Part shown: piece by piece, positions 1-9,374 of the stretch
How positions within the stretch are numbered: the stretch's first letter is position 1
How the letters are laid out: each line of letters starts with the position of its first letter
Origin: Bacteroidales bacterium
Lineage (GTDB): Bacteria; Bacteroidota; Bacteroidia; Bacteroidales; UBA932
Direction of reading: 5' to 3'
NCBI GenBank assembly: GCA_017400135.1
Contig: JAFPVJ010000020.1
Span: forward strand, 33,729-97,728
DNA: 64,000 bases
Position numbers and translations under genes: made by a program
The notes under the pieces: model-generated
Database searches by the model: none
Told to the model about the DNA's origin: nothing
Seen by the model: only the letters and a program-made list of their open reading frames with translations

Positions 1-1
1 T

Positions 2-1069
2 AAGGTATTCGACCGCTTTGTCGTGCTGGAGAACCTCGAAAGTGAGGCGAAGTCGGGCCGCATTGTCCGGAATGGTGTCGGCCTCGCGCTGGTCCATTCC
101 CTGGTCAAGATGCTGGGAGGCGATGTCACGGTATCCAGCGAGCAGAAAAAGAATACAGTATTTTCGGTGACGCTCCCTTCCGCGACAGATCAGGAGGTGG
201 TCGCCGGTACACAGATTCCCGCTTCCGCGTTCTCCTCTACGCCTGAAATGCCGGAAGATGAGACACGCGCTCCGTCCGTCCCGTTGAAGTCAGGCCTGAC
301 CGTGCTGATCGTAGACGACGAGAAACCCATCCGGGACCTGGTCAGCGAGATCCTTTCCGACCGCTACCGCGTCCTCCAGGCCAGCAATGGAAAAGAAGCC
401 GTGGAACTAATCAGCCATGGCCTTCCGGATCTTGTGATCACCGATATCTCGATGCCGGAGATGGACGGCATCGAACTGTGCCGTTATCTCAAGGAGAACG
501 AGATCACCCGCAACATTCCCATCGTATTCCTGTCTTTCCTGTCGGACATCCAGAACGAAATCGGCAGCTATGAGACAGGCGGCGAAGCCTTTATCCCCAA
601 ACCCTTCTATCCCAGGCACTTGACGGCTGTCGTCAACAAGATTCTCTCCGGGCGCGAGTCGCTGAAATCCTACTATGGGTCGGTGATGTCCAATTCGGAC
701 ATCCTCAATGAGAGGGTCGTCCTGAAGAGTGACCGCGAGTTTATCATGAAACTGACCGGCATTGTCGAGTCTGACCTTTCCAATGAAGCCCTTTCCCCGG
801 CCATGCTCTGCGAGGCGATGTGTATCAGCAAGGCACAGCTGTACCGTAAACTGAATGAACTCGTCGGGCTTTCACCCGTTGAGTTCATCCGTTCGATCCG
901 GCTCGAGCATGCCGCCCGTCTGTTGAAGACCACCGACCTGACGGTCCAGGAGATCATGTACGAAGTGGGATTCAACAACAAGTCTTACTTCTACCGGGAA
1001 TTCGGAAAGAAATACGGTCTTTCTCCCCGGGCGTACAGGACGGAGCCTTCGCAGCGGGAGGATGCCTGA
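2..1069 (+). CDS. Hybrid two-component system regulator (HTCS), 3' part
   Basis: The reading frame is open from base 2, so the gene begins outside the window. The visible part starts inside the histidine-kinase ATPase domain, with the F-box KVFDRF and a G2-like GVGLALVHSLV motif. A linker follows, then a receiver domain with VLIVDDE and the phospho-acceptor Asp of ITDISMP at nt 443-445. A C-terminal AraC-type double helix-turn-helix ends near LSPRAYR. This order is that of Bacteroidetes HTCS proteins, which sense oligosaccharides with a periplasmic N-terminal region (not visible here) and activate nearby SusC/SusD operons. It converges on the GH43 gene with a gap of only 9 nt. By position it probably controls the minus-strand operon at 1.1-14.5 kb; that link is inference. 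Confidence 0.95.
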   Translation, partial: KVFDRFVVLENLESEAKSGRIVRNGVGLALVHSLVKMLGGDVTVSSEQKKNTVFSVTLPSATDQEVVAGTQIPASAFSSTPEMPEDETRAPSVPLKSGLTVLIVDDEKPIRDLVSEILSDRYRVLQASNGKEAVELISHGLPDLVITDISMPEMDGIELCRYLKENEITRNIPIVFLSFLSDIQNEIGSYETGGEAFIPKPFYPRHLTAVVNKILSGRESLKSYYGSVMSNSDILNERVVLKSDREFIMKLTGIVESDLSNEALSPAMLCEAMCISKAQLYRKLNELVGLSPVEFIRSIRLEHAARLLKTTDLTVQEIMYEVGFNNKSYFYREFGKKYGLSPRAYRTEPSQREDA

Positions 1070-1078
1070 TCCTCCGGC

Positions 1079-2122
1079 TTATTTCCAATAGGGCGCGACC
1101 TTGCTTTCCTTTGCAGGTATGCCGCCGTCGATGGAGGGCCATCCGCCGGACCAGGTCAGGCGGCTGAGCATCAGGCGCCTTCCCTTGTCTTCTTCACCGT
1201 TGACAAAGGCGTGATACAGCACCCAGTCGTCACCGTGGTCATCGGTGATAATCTGGGAACAATGCCCGGGGCTGACGAAGCCGTTGCCGGCTTTCAGGAA
1301 GAAGTCCACGCCGTGGGCGGTAACGTCCTGGCCGGCCTTGTTGACATAAGGGCCGAGGAAGTTTTTGGAACGGGCAGCTCCGAGTTTGTAATTCTCCTTA
1401 TAGCCTGTCCCGCCTTCGGAGACGAAGAGATAATAATATCCGTCTTTTTTATAGATCATCGCCCCTTCCAGACCGTAACCATCCGCCCCTGCCAGTCGCG
1501 TCTTGCTGTCCAGGGACTTGACGGCCAGGCCGTCTTCGGTGAGTTCGGTGGCCCAGATGCCGAAATACGACCCCCAGACCAGGTAGTTCCTGCCGTTGTC
1601 GCTATAGAAGCAAGGGTCGATGGAACATTGGACGCCGATCTCTCCTCCGATGAAGACCTTGCCCTTGTCAGACCAGGGACCGGTCGGCCGGTCAGCCGTG
1701 GCGACGCCGATGCCCCACTGCCACTCGTTATTGATATCGGGGACGTAGGCGTAATACACGACATATTTATTACCAATCTTGGCAATGTCGGGCGCCCAGA
1801 GACCGCCACCCTGTCCATTCCATTTGGGGCGGGTCGCCGCGGTGAACACTTCTCCGACCTTGCTCCAATTGACCAGGTCTGTGGATTTGGCAATCGGCAT
1901 CCCATTGTAAGCCTCATCACTGGCGACGAGGTAGAAGGTGCCGTTGTCCCGGATGACGCTGCAGTCCGGAAGACGGAGGTTCGAGATGGGGTTGACGTAG
2001 CCGGTCTGCTGGGGATCGTCTTTTCCCGGATCGTCCCCGGGTGTCTTGGGCTCGCATCCGGCCAGGGCCGTCAGTGACAGGGAAACGAATGCGGCAAAAA
2101 GGAATGATTGATGTATTTTCAT
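1079..2122 (-). CDS. GH43 family glycoside hydrolase lipoprotein (arabinan-type)
   Basis: 347 aa with a lipoprotein signal (LTALAGC, lipidated Cys about residue 23), so probably a surface or periplasmic membrane-anchored enzyme. The five-blade beta-propeller catalytic residues of GH43 can be placed: base Asp53 (RLPDCSV), pKa-modulating Asp169 (SIDPCFY) and general acid Glu219 (YGLEGAMIYKK); WAPDI near 109-113 is also a family hallmark. GH43 enzymes cleave alpha-arabinofuranosyl or beta-xylosyl linkages, and the compact single-domain length fits endo/exo-arabinanases. It is the last gene of the tandem SusC/SusD operon, separated from it by a terminator-like hairpin at 2145-2177, so it may be expressed at a lower level. 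Exact substrate is not determinable here. Confidence 0.88.
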   Translation of the reverse strand: MKIHQSFLFAAFVSLSLTALAGCEPKTPGDDPGKDDPQQTGYVNPISNLRLPDCSVIRDNGTFYLVASDEAYNGMPIAKSTDLVNWSKVGEVFTAATRPKWNGQGGGLWAPDIAKIGNKYVVYYAYVPDINNEWQWGIGVATADRPTGPWSDKGKVFIGGEIGVQCSIDPCFYSDNGRNYLVWGSYFGIWATELTEDGLAVKSLDSKTRLAGADGYGLEGAMIYKKDGYYYLFVSEGGTGYKENYKLGAARSKNFLGPYVNKAGQDVTAHGVDFFLKAGNGFVSPGHCSQIITDDHGDDWVLYHAFVNGEEDKGRRLMLSRLTWSGGWPSIDGGIPAKESKVAPYWK

Positions 2123-2144
2123 GTAGTTTCAGCAGGTTGTTTTG

Positions 2145-2177
2145 AAAAAGGGATTGCCCGAAAGCCCGGGCAATCCC
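2145..2177 (-). terminator. Intrinsic terminator or attenuator upstream of GH43
   Basis: Perfect 10-bp inverted repeat, GGGATTGCCC at 2150-2159 and GGGCAATCCC at 2168-2177, followed on the minus strand by a run of five Ts (2149-2145). It lies between the lipoprotein gene ending at 2200 and the GH43 start at 2122, so it would end or attenuate the long upstream transcript. Confidence 0.8.
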
Positions 2178-2199
2178 ATACAGTCAATACGGTTCCGGC

Positions 2200-3183
2200 T
2201 TATTCGGAAGCCTGGTAGACGTCGTAGCCGTCACCGTTTTCGCCCATGGCGGACTTGCTTCCGTCAGCGTTGGTGAACCATACCTTCATCGATTCGATCT
2301 CAGCGTTTTCGCCCACTCCGAAGTAGCTCTTGGGATAGATATACTTGAAGTAGGTCTCTTCACCGCTGCGGACCATCTTGACTTTCTGCCCGTTCTTGAC
2401 GGTACCGTCCTTGAGGGTGCAACTGCCATTGAGATACACATCATTTTCGCCGTAGAGTTCCGTTTTCTCCTCATCGATGGCGGAAACGAACTCGATGGAG
2501 ACATAGTCGCCGTAGCGGAAGGTCTGGGGCGTGGTGGAAACGAAATGGAGGATGGTGAAGTCATCGAAGCCGCTTCCTCCCGTGACCTGGATCATTTGCG
2601 TGTCGGAGATAATGTATTCACCGGCATTGGAGTCGTTGAATCCGTTGTCATCCAGACAGGTGGCAAAGGCCGTGAAGAACTTGATGTTCGACGGACCGGT
2701 CTTGAAGGAAATGGTCACATCCGCATTGGTGTCGGGATGGGTGCCGCTTCCGTCCACGTTGATGACGGTGCTGCCCCGAAGAATGATCCATTCGACGGGA
2801 CCGGTGTTACCCAGGACCCCGTACTTGGACAGCATGGCCGAGGAATAGGGCATGCCGGTCGAAGGCTCGGTGTAGTCGCCCGCGAGGGTCATGGGCTCGT
2901 TCGTTACGGTAATCAGCTGGCCGCCCACCTGCAGGTTCGTGGCGGAATAGCTGGCCTGAACCGTCTCGGAGACTTTCCAGGCCTTCGGGACTACGAACGC
3001 CAGGAGGAAACGGCCCGTACGCTCGGTCTCAGGGGTCAGGTGCACCTTGAGCTTGACCTCGATGGTGGTGTTGGCCTTGGGATCGGAGGGCCAGAGGATC
3101 TCCCGGAATTCAATGCAGGAGAATACCAGCGCGGCAGCTGCTGCCAGCGCGAAAAGGACGAAAATCCGTTTGTTCTTATTCAT
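2200..3183 (-). CDS. PUL-associated lipoprotein, cassette B (DUF4961-like)
   Basis: 327 aa with a lipoprotein signal (ALVFSCIEF, Cys about residue 23). No enzyme motif is visible. The protein is beta-rich and is clearly a paralogue of the 340-aa protein at 8352-9374: both share a PKAW motif, TTPxxxRYGDY near residue 220, a YGExDxYxNG motif and a C-terminal block with FTNxDGSK. I associate this pattern with the DUF4961 family found beside SusC/SusD pairs, but that name is from memory and unverified. It is the fourth gene of a SusC-SusD-small lipoprotein-large lipoprotein cassette, which suggests a surface glycan-binding accessory. That role is inferred only from position and lipidation. Confidence 0.75.
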   Translation of the reverse strand: MNKNKRIFVLFALAAAAALVFSCIEFREILWPSDPKANTTIEVKLKVHLTPETERTGRFLLAFVVPKAWKVSETVQASYSATNLQVGGQLITVTNEPMTLAGDYTEPSTGMPYSSAMLSKYGVLGNTGPVEWIILRGSTVINVDGSGTHPDTNADVTISFKTGPSNIKFFTAFATCLDDNGFNDSNAGEYIISDTQMIQVTGGSGFDDFTILHFVSTTPQTFRYGDYVSIEFVSAIDEEKTELYGENDVYLNGSCTLKDGTVKNGQKVKMVRSGEETYFKYIYPKSYFGVGENAEIESMKVWFTNADGSKSAMGENGDGYDVYQASE

Positions 3184-3195
3184 GGTTGTTCCTCC

Positions 3196-3684
3196 TTAAT
3201 TGTTTATGCCGCTGAACATGAAACGGTAGCTGACCGTCTGGCAGTCCAGCTGGAATTCCATACAGATGACACCCTTGCGGAAGACGGCCACGATCTGGTT
3301 GTCTGAAGTGCGCCGGATGGCGTTGGGCGAAACCGAGTTGTCGAAATAGCACTCAACCTCATCCGTAGGCAGGTTGAATCCGTATTTGTCGTGAGGGATG
3401 TTACCGTTGTTCATCTTGATGCCGCAGATCTTGCCGTTCTCGCGGCGGATCTGGAGCTCGAAGGTGTCGAACCAGTCGAAATAGGGCTTGATGTCGATAC
3501 CGTTCACGTTGACGTCGTCGATCTGGAGAGCCTTCCAGAGATAATAATGGGAGGTCTTGTTGGGCTCATAGTTCGGATCGGCGGCCGTGTCGTGAAGATT
3601 GAGGGTCTGGACACAGCCTGTGCAAAGGGCCGCGGCCAGGATCATACCCAGGAAAATATGCAGTTTGTTTCTCATATCCTTCAT
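3196..3684 (-). CDS. Small SusC/D-associated lipoprotein, cassette B
   Basis: 162 aa if translation starts at the ATG that overlaps the SusD stop by one base (TAATG at 3682-3686). A start three codons later at 3675 gives a cleaner signal peptide ending ALCTGC. It is a short beta-rich protein with no catalytic motif. It is paralogous to the 173-aa protein at 9371-9892: both carry a phenylalanine/tyrosine-rich FDxF-like stretch, then GxIP-DxYGF-LP, then a region ending in LDCxxxSYxxxFS. I do not recognise a named family with certainty. Its fixed place between SusD and the DUF4961-like protein in both cassettes suggests a part of the outer-membrane glycan uptake complex. Confidence 0.72.
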   Translation of the reverse strand: MKDMRNKLHIFLGMILAAALCTGCVQTLNLHDTAADPNYEPNKTSHYYLWKALQIDDVNVNGIDIKPYFDWFDTFELQIRRENGKICGIKMNNGNIPHDKYGFNLPTDEVECYFDNSVSPNAIRRTSDNQIVAVFRKGVICMEFQLDCQTVSYRFMFSGINN

Positions 3685-5204
3685 TATTTAAGGGCGAGCC
3701 TTGCGGCCACGGTGATGTCGGCGAGATTCTCGTTCAGACGCTTTTCGGAGACAGGATAGGGGAAGAGCAGGCAATCCTCGGTGAAAGGATCGGAATGCTC
3801 CTGGGGCTTGTACCCGACCATGTCTACGACGCGCTTGGTGGACGGATTGAAAATCTTGCGGGTACGCAGCATGTCAAACCAGTTCTTGCCTTCGAAGCAG
3901 AGTTCCCAGACCCGCTCTTTGTACACATCGTCGAAGCTGATGGAAGAGGGCTTTACCATCGGGCTCCAGCGGTTGTGGACCTGGTAGTAGGCTTCGATGG
4001 CATCCGGGTCGGAACTGTTGCCTCCGGCACAGGCCGCCTCGGCCAGGACCAGCAGGATATCGGAGTAGCGCAGGAACGGGAACTGGACATCGCTCTGGTT
4101 GCTGCTGAGATAGTCGGCATCGAAGTACTTGTAGATGAACGGCTGAGGGAACTCGGCCGTGCCTCCGTCCAGCGTTTTGTAGGAGGTGTAATACCAACCC
4201 TTCTCCTGGGCGCGCTTGTCGCCGTCAATATAGCTGTTGATGAAGGTCTGGCTCGGCACGATGGCTCCGCCGAACGCCTGGTTCTCGGCAATCTGCTCAC
4301 TGTCCCATCCCGCATAATAGGGAAGGAAAAGCGTAGGCATGCCGGAGTTCGCGCTGCCCTTGCTGTACTGGATCGCGTAGATGGCTTCCTCCTTGTTGCG
4401 TTTGGCGGAGTTGGCCAGATCGTGGACATCCTTGTACAGGGAGAAAGCACCGCTGTTCTTGACCTCCTTGGCCTTGGCCAGGGCCTGGGCGTAGTGTTCC
4501 GTCTGCTGGAGGGGATATCCCGCCATGGCGAGATGGACCTTGGCCAGGAGCGCCTTGACGGCTCCGAGACCCACATGGCCGTTGCCGGGGTTCCAAACTG
4601 TGAGGAGTTGCTCCGCTTCGGTGAGGTCGGCCAGGATCTGCTCGTACACGCCGCTGATGGGCGTCAGTTCGGTCACGATGTCGGACTTGGCCTTGACGGG
4701 CTCGAGGGGCATCGGGACAGGACCGTAGAGCTGGACCAGGAAGAAATAAGCGTAGGCGCGGATGAAATGTGCTTCGCCGAGGAAACGGTTCTTGACCTCG
4801 GAGGCGACACTCGCAGTCGAAGCCTCAATGCCTTTCAGGGCGTAGTTGGCCCGGCTGATGGCGGTATACATACCCACCCAGTTGTTCTGGAGCAAGCCGT
4901 TGTCGTCCGACAGGGGAAGGTTGTAACCGAGCGTGCGGGAATCGTACGCATGGTTGCGCTTGTGGTATCCGGTGAGGGTCTCCAGCATGATGAAGGTCGT
5001 ATGGTTCGGGGCCACGAGACCGTCCATGTAGGCTGAGTTCACGGGAGGATACATGCCGTTGACGGCATCTTGCATCTGCGCTTCGGACACATAGTAGTTC
5101 TCCGGAGAGAGGAAAGTCTTGGGATCCTCCGTCAGGAATTTCGTACAGCCGGCGAAGAACAGGGTCGCCGCCATTCCAAGTATGATGTAAGATATCTTTT
5201 TCAT
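3684..5204 (-). CDS. SusD/RagB-family glycan-binding lipoprotein, cassette B
   Basis: 506 aa from the ATG at 5202-5204 (MKKISYIILGM); a GTG two codons upstream is possible but less likely. A lipoprotein signal ends FFAGC. SusD hallmarks are present: FLTEDPKTF near the N-terminus, the TPR-like region with LGEAHFIRAYAYFFLV, RYSDILLVLAEAA, and the C-terminal block RVWELCFEGKNWFDMLRTR followed by FPYPVSEKRLN. SusD proteins cap the SusC barrel and bind oligosaccharides at the cell surface. The gene begins right after the SusC stop (5211-5213) and its stop overlaps the start of the small lipoprotein, so the genes are tightly coupled. The ligand cannot be read from sequence; the downstream GH43 suggests arabinan or a similar pectin side chain. 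Confidence 0.95.
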   Translation of the reverse strand: MKKISYIILGMAATLFFAGCTKFLTEDPKTFLSPENYYVSEAQMQDAVNGMYPPVNSAYMDGLVAPNHTTFIMLETLTGYHKRNHAYDSRTLGYNLPLSDDNGLLQNNWVGMYTAISRANYALKGIEASTASVASEVKNRFLGEAHFIRAYAYFFLVQLYGPVPMPLEPVKAKSDIVTELTPISGVYEQILADLTEAEQLLTVWNPGNGHVGLGAVKALLAKVHLAMAGYPLQQTEHYAQALAKAKEVKNSGAFSLYKDVHDLANSAKRNKEEAIYAIQYSKGSANSGMPTLFLPYYAGWDSEQIAENQAFGGAIVPSQTFINSYIDGDKRAQEKGWYYTSYKTLDGGTAEFPQPFIYKYFDADYLSSNQSDVQFPFLRYSDILLVLAEAACAGGNSSDPDAIEAYYQVHNRWSPMVKPSSISFDDVYKERVWELCFEGKNWFDMLRTRKIFNPSTKRVVDMVGYKPQEHSDPFTEDCLLFPYPVSEKRLNENLADITVAARLALK

Positions 5205-5210
5205 AAGCAC

Positions 5211-8200
5211 TTAGAATGTAATTTTGATGTTACCCGTGATCGTGGTCGGCTTCGGATAGGCCAGCCAGTCGTAACTGATCTGGTCGTTGCCGGTACCCCA
5301 GCCCACTTCGGGATCGAATCCGGAATACTTGGTCCAGAGGAACGGATTCTCGATGCTGGCACCCAGGATCAGTCCCTTGATACCCTTGACTTTCTTCAAG
5401 AGATCACGCTTGAAATCATAGGAGAGGAGGATGTTGCGTACGCGGACGAAGTCACCCTTTTCCAGGAAGAACGTACCCATGCTGCCGTTGCCGAAGTAAG
5501 AGTCTGTCGGGAGGCGGAGCTGGGCCAGCGTCGTGTTCTGGTGGTCAGGCGTCCAGGCTGCGTCGAGCAAACCCGTGAGGGAGTTGGTGTAGATCGCCTG
5601 GCCCACATAGAGGCTCTGGGCGATGTTGGAGACGTAGAATCCCCACGCGGCACCGATATCTACCATCAGGCTGAGGCCGCCCCAGTTGAAAGTGTTCACC
5701 ACGGAGATCTCACCCTTCGGGGTCGCCGAACCGACATACTGCGTATCGCCGTCATCGTACTCGCCGTTCTTGTTGACGTCTTCCAACTTGTAGTCACCCG
5801 GCGAGCGGCCGTAGACCGCCGCCTCGGCGGCTTCTTCCGTACTCCAGGTGCCGAGGAGCTTCTTCATGCCCCAACGCATGTAGGGCTTGCCCTCCTCGAC
5901 CACGCCACCGTGGGTGGACAGGGAGCCGTAGAGCTTGTCGACGATACATTCGTTGGTGGAATAGATGAAGTCCAGGTCCCAGGCAAAATTGCGCGTCGCA
6001 ATCGGATGAGTGTTGAGCGTGAGCTCGAAACCGGTGTTGCGCAGGGCGCCCAGGTTGGAGGTGATGGAACCGAAACCGGAAGTCCAGGGGATGGACTCAT
6101 TGAAAAGCAAGTCGAGCGAACGCTTGATGTAGAAGTCGGCGATGAGCTGGATCCTGTCATTGAACAGGGCCAGGTCGAGGCCGGCGTCGAACTGCCGGGT
6201 GGTCTCCCACATGAGGTCGGCGTTGCCGAGCGTGCCGATCCAGGACTGCGAAACCTTCTGGTCATTCATGACCATCGTACCGCTGTCCACGTGTGAAAGG
6301 GTGACATAATTGCCGATGGCGGCATTACCCACCTCACCGTAGCTCACGCGGAATTTCAACTGGTTGACGACATCCTTGATGGCGAACCAAGGCTCTTCGG
6401 AAACAACCCAGCCTGCGGAAACCGAAGGGAAGAAACCATACTTGTGGTTGGCGCCGAAGTTGGAGGCGCCGTCCACGCGCATCGTCAGTCCCAGCATGTA
6501 GCGGCCCATCCAGTTCTGGTTGGTCCGGAAGTAATACGAGTTCATCGTATTCTTGCTGTAGCCTGATGAAGGCATGACCTTGTTGGCCTGGTCCTTGTCA
6601 CCAGCACCTAGGTTGTAATATTCGAAGAGGTCGGAGGACATCAGTTTGGCACCCGTGTAACTGTTCTCGGACTCATTGTAATACCAGGAGGCACCGAGGG
6701 TGAAGTTGGACTTCAGGCGGTCGCCGAAAAACAGGTGGTCGTAGGTGAAGTAGTCTTCATTGGACCAGTGCGTGGACTGGCTGTTGGAGATATAAGCCTG
6801 GGTACCGCTGTCCGCCTTGGACCAGTCGGACATGCCGGCGATACGGAAATCCGTACTCTTGTTGTTCCGGCTTTGGTAATTGCCCTTCACCGTGAAGGTC
6901 AGACCTTCTGCCAGATGGAAGTCCAGTCCCAGGTTGCCCAGGAAGTAGTTGCGGTGGTTGATGTTTTTCCACGCGGTGAGCTGGTGGATCGGGTTGGAAG
7001 CCACCTCGGAGAGCGGATAGTCCTGCTTGGCGCCCCATGTGCCGTCGGGATACTTCACGGGGACGACCGGCGGCATCTCGTAGGAGTTACGGATGGCGCC
7101 CTGCATCATCGTGCCTTCCTGGTCGGCCGAGTTGTCCTCGGTCCGGGAGTAAGCGATCATACCGCTCAGGTCCAGCCATTCCTTGACTTTCGTGGTGGCG
7201 TTGATGGTGCCGCTGAGACGGGTCCCGTAGGTCGTCTTGACGATACCCTGGACGTCCTGCCAGCCGATGTTGGCATAGACGGAGGACTTGTCGCTGCTCT
7301 GGGTAAAGGAAACATTGTGGTCCTGGGTGATGGCCTTGCGTGTGACCTCACCCCACCAGTCCGTGTCGTAGAGGGGGGTGGCAATCAGCAGGCCGTTGGC
7401 GTCGCGGACATAGTTGCCGGAGGCATCCTTCTCATAGCTGAAGAGGCTTTCGATGGGATTGACGAGGTGAGGCATGGTCTGGCCGCTGTAGCCGTAGGCC
7501 AGTTTCTGCATCTGGAGATACTCGTCAGATCCCATCAGGGCGAGCTTGCGGGAGAGATAACCCACACCGAGCTTGCCGTCGTATGTGATGGAACCCGCGC
7601 CGGAGCCCTTACCGCTCTTGGTCGTGATCAGGACGACACCGTTCGCACCTTTGGCACCGTACATGGCTGCCGATGCTGCATCCTTCAAGACGGATACCGA
7701 CTCGATGTCGTTGGAGTTGATCATGTCGGGATTGACATCCACGGCACCGTCCACCACATACAGGGGATTGGTGCTGATGCCGATGGAGCCGATACCACGG
7801 ACGCGGATCGCGGTGTTACCGCCTGGACGTCCGGAGGTGGACATAATCTGTACGCCGGCCATCTTACCGGCCATGTTCTGGAGGACGTTGAGGCCGGTGG
7901 CCCTTTCGGTAAGGGCTTCACCGTCGACCTGGGCGACGGACGCGGTCAGCTCGCGCTTGATCATCGTACCGTAACCCACCACGACCGTCTCGTCGAGCAT
8001 CGTGGTATCCTCTGCCATGCTGACCTCAAAGCGGGTCCGGTTCCCGATCGGGATTTCCTGGTCCACCATTCCCAGCATCTGGAACACCAGGGCGGGGGAG
8101 GTGGAAGCTGCCTTGAGGGTGAAGTTGCCGTCGGCGTCGGTGATGGTGGCGTTTGATGTCCCTTTTTCCAGGACGTACACGCCCGGCAGCGGGCTTCCGT

Positions 8201-8315
8201 TCTCAGAGGTGACGCGTCCGGTCAGCACGTTCTGGGCGGACATCGTCACCGCGAAAGCGAGAAGCATCGCGACGACCACGGCACATTTTCTCAATATCTG
8301 ATTCATGTTATTCAT
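5211..8315 (-). CDS. SusC/RagA TonB-linked outer-membrane transporter, cassette B
   Basis: 1034 aa. A cleavable signal peptide (ends TMSAQ) is followed by a carboxypeptidase-D-like beta-sandwich (VLTGRVTSENGSPLPGVYV), a TonB box-like ETVVVGYGT, a plug domain with the SusC motif NPLYVVDGAVDVNPDMIN and LKDAASAAMYGAKGANGVVLITTK, then a long beta-barrel ending in a beta-strand (GNIKITF). SusC proteins import oligosaccharides across the outer membrane using TonB energy, with SusD as lid. A second Met at 8306 is an alternative start. Only 36 nt separate it from the preceding lipoprotein gene, with no promoter-like motif, so it should be co-transcribed with cassette A. Confidence 0.96.
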   Translation of the reverse strand: MNNMNQILRKCAVVVAMLLAFAVTMSAQNVLTGRVTSENGSPLPGVYVLEKGTSNATITDADGNFTLKAASTSPALVFQMLGMVDQEIPIGNRTRFEVSMAEDTTMLDETVVVGYGTMIKRELTASVAQVDGEALTERATGLNVLQNMAGKMAGVQIMSTSGRPGGNTAIRVRGIGSIGISTNPLYVVDGAVDVNPDMINSNDIESVSVLKDAASAAMYGAKGANGVVLITTKSGKGSGAGSITYDGKLGVGYLSRKLALMGSDEYLQMQKLAYGYSGQTMPHLVNPIESLFSYEKDASGNYVRDANGLLIATPLYDTDWWGEVTRKAITQDHNVSFTQSSDKSSVYANIGWQDVQGIVKTTYGTRLSGTINATTKVKEWLDLSGMIAYSRTEDNSADQEGTMMQGAIRNSYEMPPVVPVKYPDGTWGAKQDYPLSEVASNPIHQLTAWKNINHRNYFLGNLGLDFHLAEGLTFTVKGNYQSRNNKSTDFRIAGMSDWSKADSGTQAYISNSQSTHWSNEDYFTYDHLFFGDRLKSNFTLGASWYYNESENSYTGAKLMSSDLFEYYNLGAGDKDQANKVMPSSGYSKNTMNSYYFRTNQNWMGRYMLGLTMRVDGASNFGANHKYGFFPSVSAGWVVSEEPWFAIKDVVNQLKFRVSYGEVGNAAIGNYVTLSHVDSGTMVMNDQKVSQSWIGTLGNADLMWETTRQFDAGLDLALFNDRIQLIADFYIKRSLDLLFNESIPWTSGFGSITSNLGALRNTGFELTLNTHPIATRNFAWDLDFIYSTNECIVDKLYGSLSTHGGVVEEGKPYMRWGMKKLLGTWSTEEAAEAAVYGRSPGDYKLEDVNKNGEYDDGDTQYVGSATPKGEISVVNTFNWGGLSLMVDIGAAWGFYVSNIAQSLYVGQAIYTNSLTGLLDAAWTPDHQNTTLAQLRLPTDSYFGNGSMGTFFLEKGDFVRVRNILLSYDFKRDLLKKVKGIKGLILGASIENPFLWTKYSGFDPEVGWGTGNDQISYDWLAYPKPTTITGNIKITF

Positions 8316-8351
8316 GCTTGATTCTGTTTAGATGTGTCTGAGTACCGAAGG

Positions 8352-9374
8352 CTACTTGGCTTTCTGTCTGAATTGGAATCCATACTCGAAGTCATTGCTG
8401 GTCACCACCTTGCTTCCATCCTTGTTGGTGAAATAGAAGTAAAGGTCCTTGAGTTTCGTCTTGTTGGACAGACCGAAATAGTGGGTCGGGAAGATCCATT
8501 TCTGGTATGTCTTCTCGTCCAGGCGGGTCATCTTGGTGAAGGCGTCGCGCCGCTCGATCTTGACCTCGGTACCGTCCTCAAGAATGGCAGTGCCGTTCAT
8601 ATAGATATCGGTTTCGCCGTAGAGAGCAGTCTGGACACCGCCGGCCTCGGATGCGAAGTTGACGGCAAAGAAGTCGCCGTATCTCCAGACATCGGGTGTC
8701 GTGGAGGTCAGGGGATACTCCAGATAATTGACAGAGCCGTCTCCGACGACCACATCGCAGACGGTCAGGTTGTCCTTGAATCCGGCGTTCTCCCATCCTT
8801 CCTTGGCGCCGACGAACTCGAAAGCCATCTTGCATTTGATGGGCTCGTCACCGATCTTCAACTTGATCTTGACGTCCACTTCGACATAGCTCGGGCGCTT
8901 GTCGCTGACCTGGACTTCGGTGGTTCCGTTCTTGAAGACGACCCATTCGACGTCGCCGCCGACATTACCCATGTCGCCGTTCTTGGCGTAATAGGCAGCG
9001 GACCAGGACATCCCTTTGTACTGGAGGTCTTCCGCATCCGTACATTTGGGTATCTCCTCGCCGGAAATGACGACCATCTTTTCATCCTTGAGATCGGCGA
9101 CGCCGTACATGCTCTGAAGATTCGTCGTGGTCATGGTCAGCTCGGCCGTGTTGGCAATGTCCCAGGCCTTGGGGGCCAGGATGGCCAGTGCCAGTCCTTC
9201 CGGGCCATAATCGGTCTCGGGCTTGACCTGTCCCTTGACGTGGATCTCAATGGTACTGTTGGTCTCGATCTTGTTGGGAATGATGATTTCCGTCAGCTTG
9301 ATGCAACCTGCCACGAAGAGCGCCGTAGCGATGATGGCAGGGACGATCCATTTGATATTCTTTTTCATACTCAT
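8352..9374 (-). CDS. PUL-associated lipoprotein, cassette A (DUF4961-like)
   Basis: 340 aa with a lipoprotein signal (ALFVAGC, Cys about residue 23). It is the paralogue of the 327-aa protein at 2200-3183, sharing the same sequence of motifs: LAPKAW near residue 90, STTPDVWRYGDFF near 230, YGETDIYMNG, and FTNKDGSK near the C-terminus. There is no catalytic signature. Its start overlaps the stop of the small lipoprotein gene by four bases (ATGA, 9371-9374), typical of translational coupling. A surface glycan-binding or complex-assembly role is plausible by position, but nothing in the sequence proves it. Confidence 0.75.
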   Translation of the reverse strand: MSMKKNIKWIVPAIIATALFVAGCIKLTEIIIPNKIETNSTIEIHVKGQVKPETDYGPEGLALAILAPKAWDIANTAELTMTTTNLQSMYGVADLKDEKMVVISGEEIPKCTDAEDLQYKGMSWSAAYYAKNGDMGNVGGDVEWVVFKNGTTEVQVSDKRPSYVEVDVKIKLKIGDEPIKCKMAFEFVGAKEGWENAGFKDNLTVCDVVVGDGSVNYLEYPLTSTTPDVWRYGDFFAVNFASEAGGVQTALYGETDIYMNGTAILEDGTEVKIERRDAFTKMTRLDEKTYQKWIFPTHYFGLSNKTKLKDLYFYFTNKDGSKVVTSNDFEYGFQFRQKAK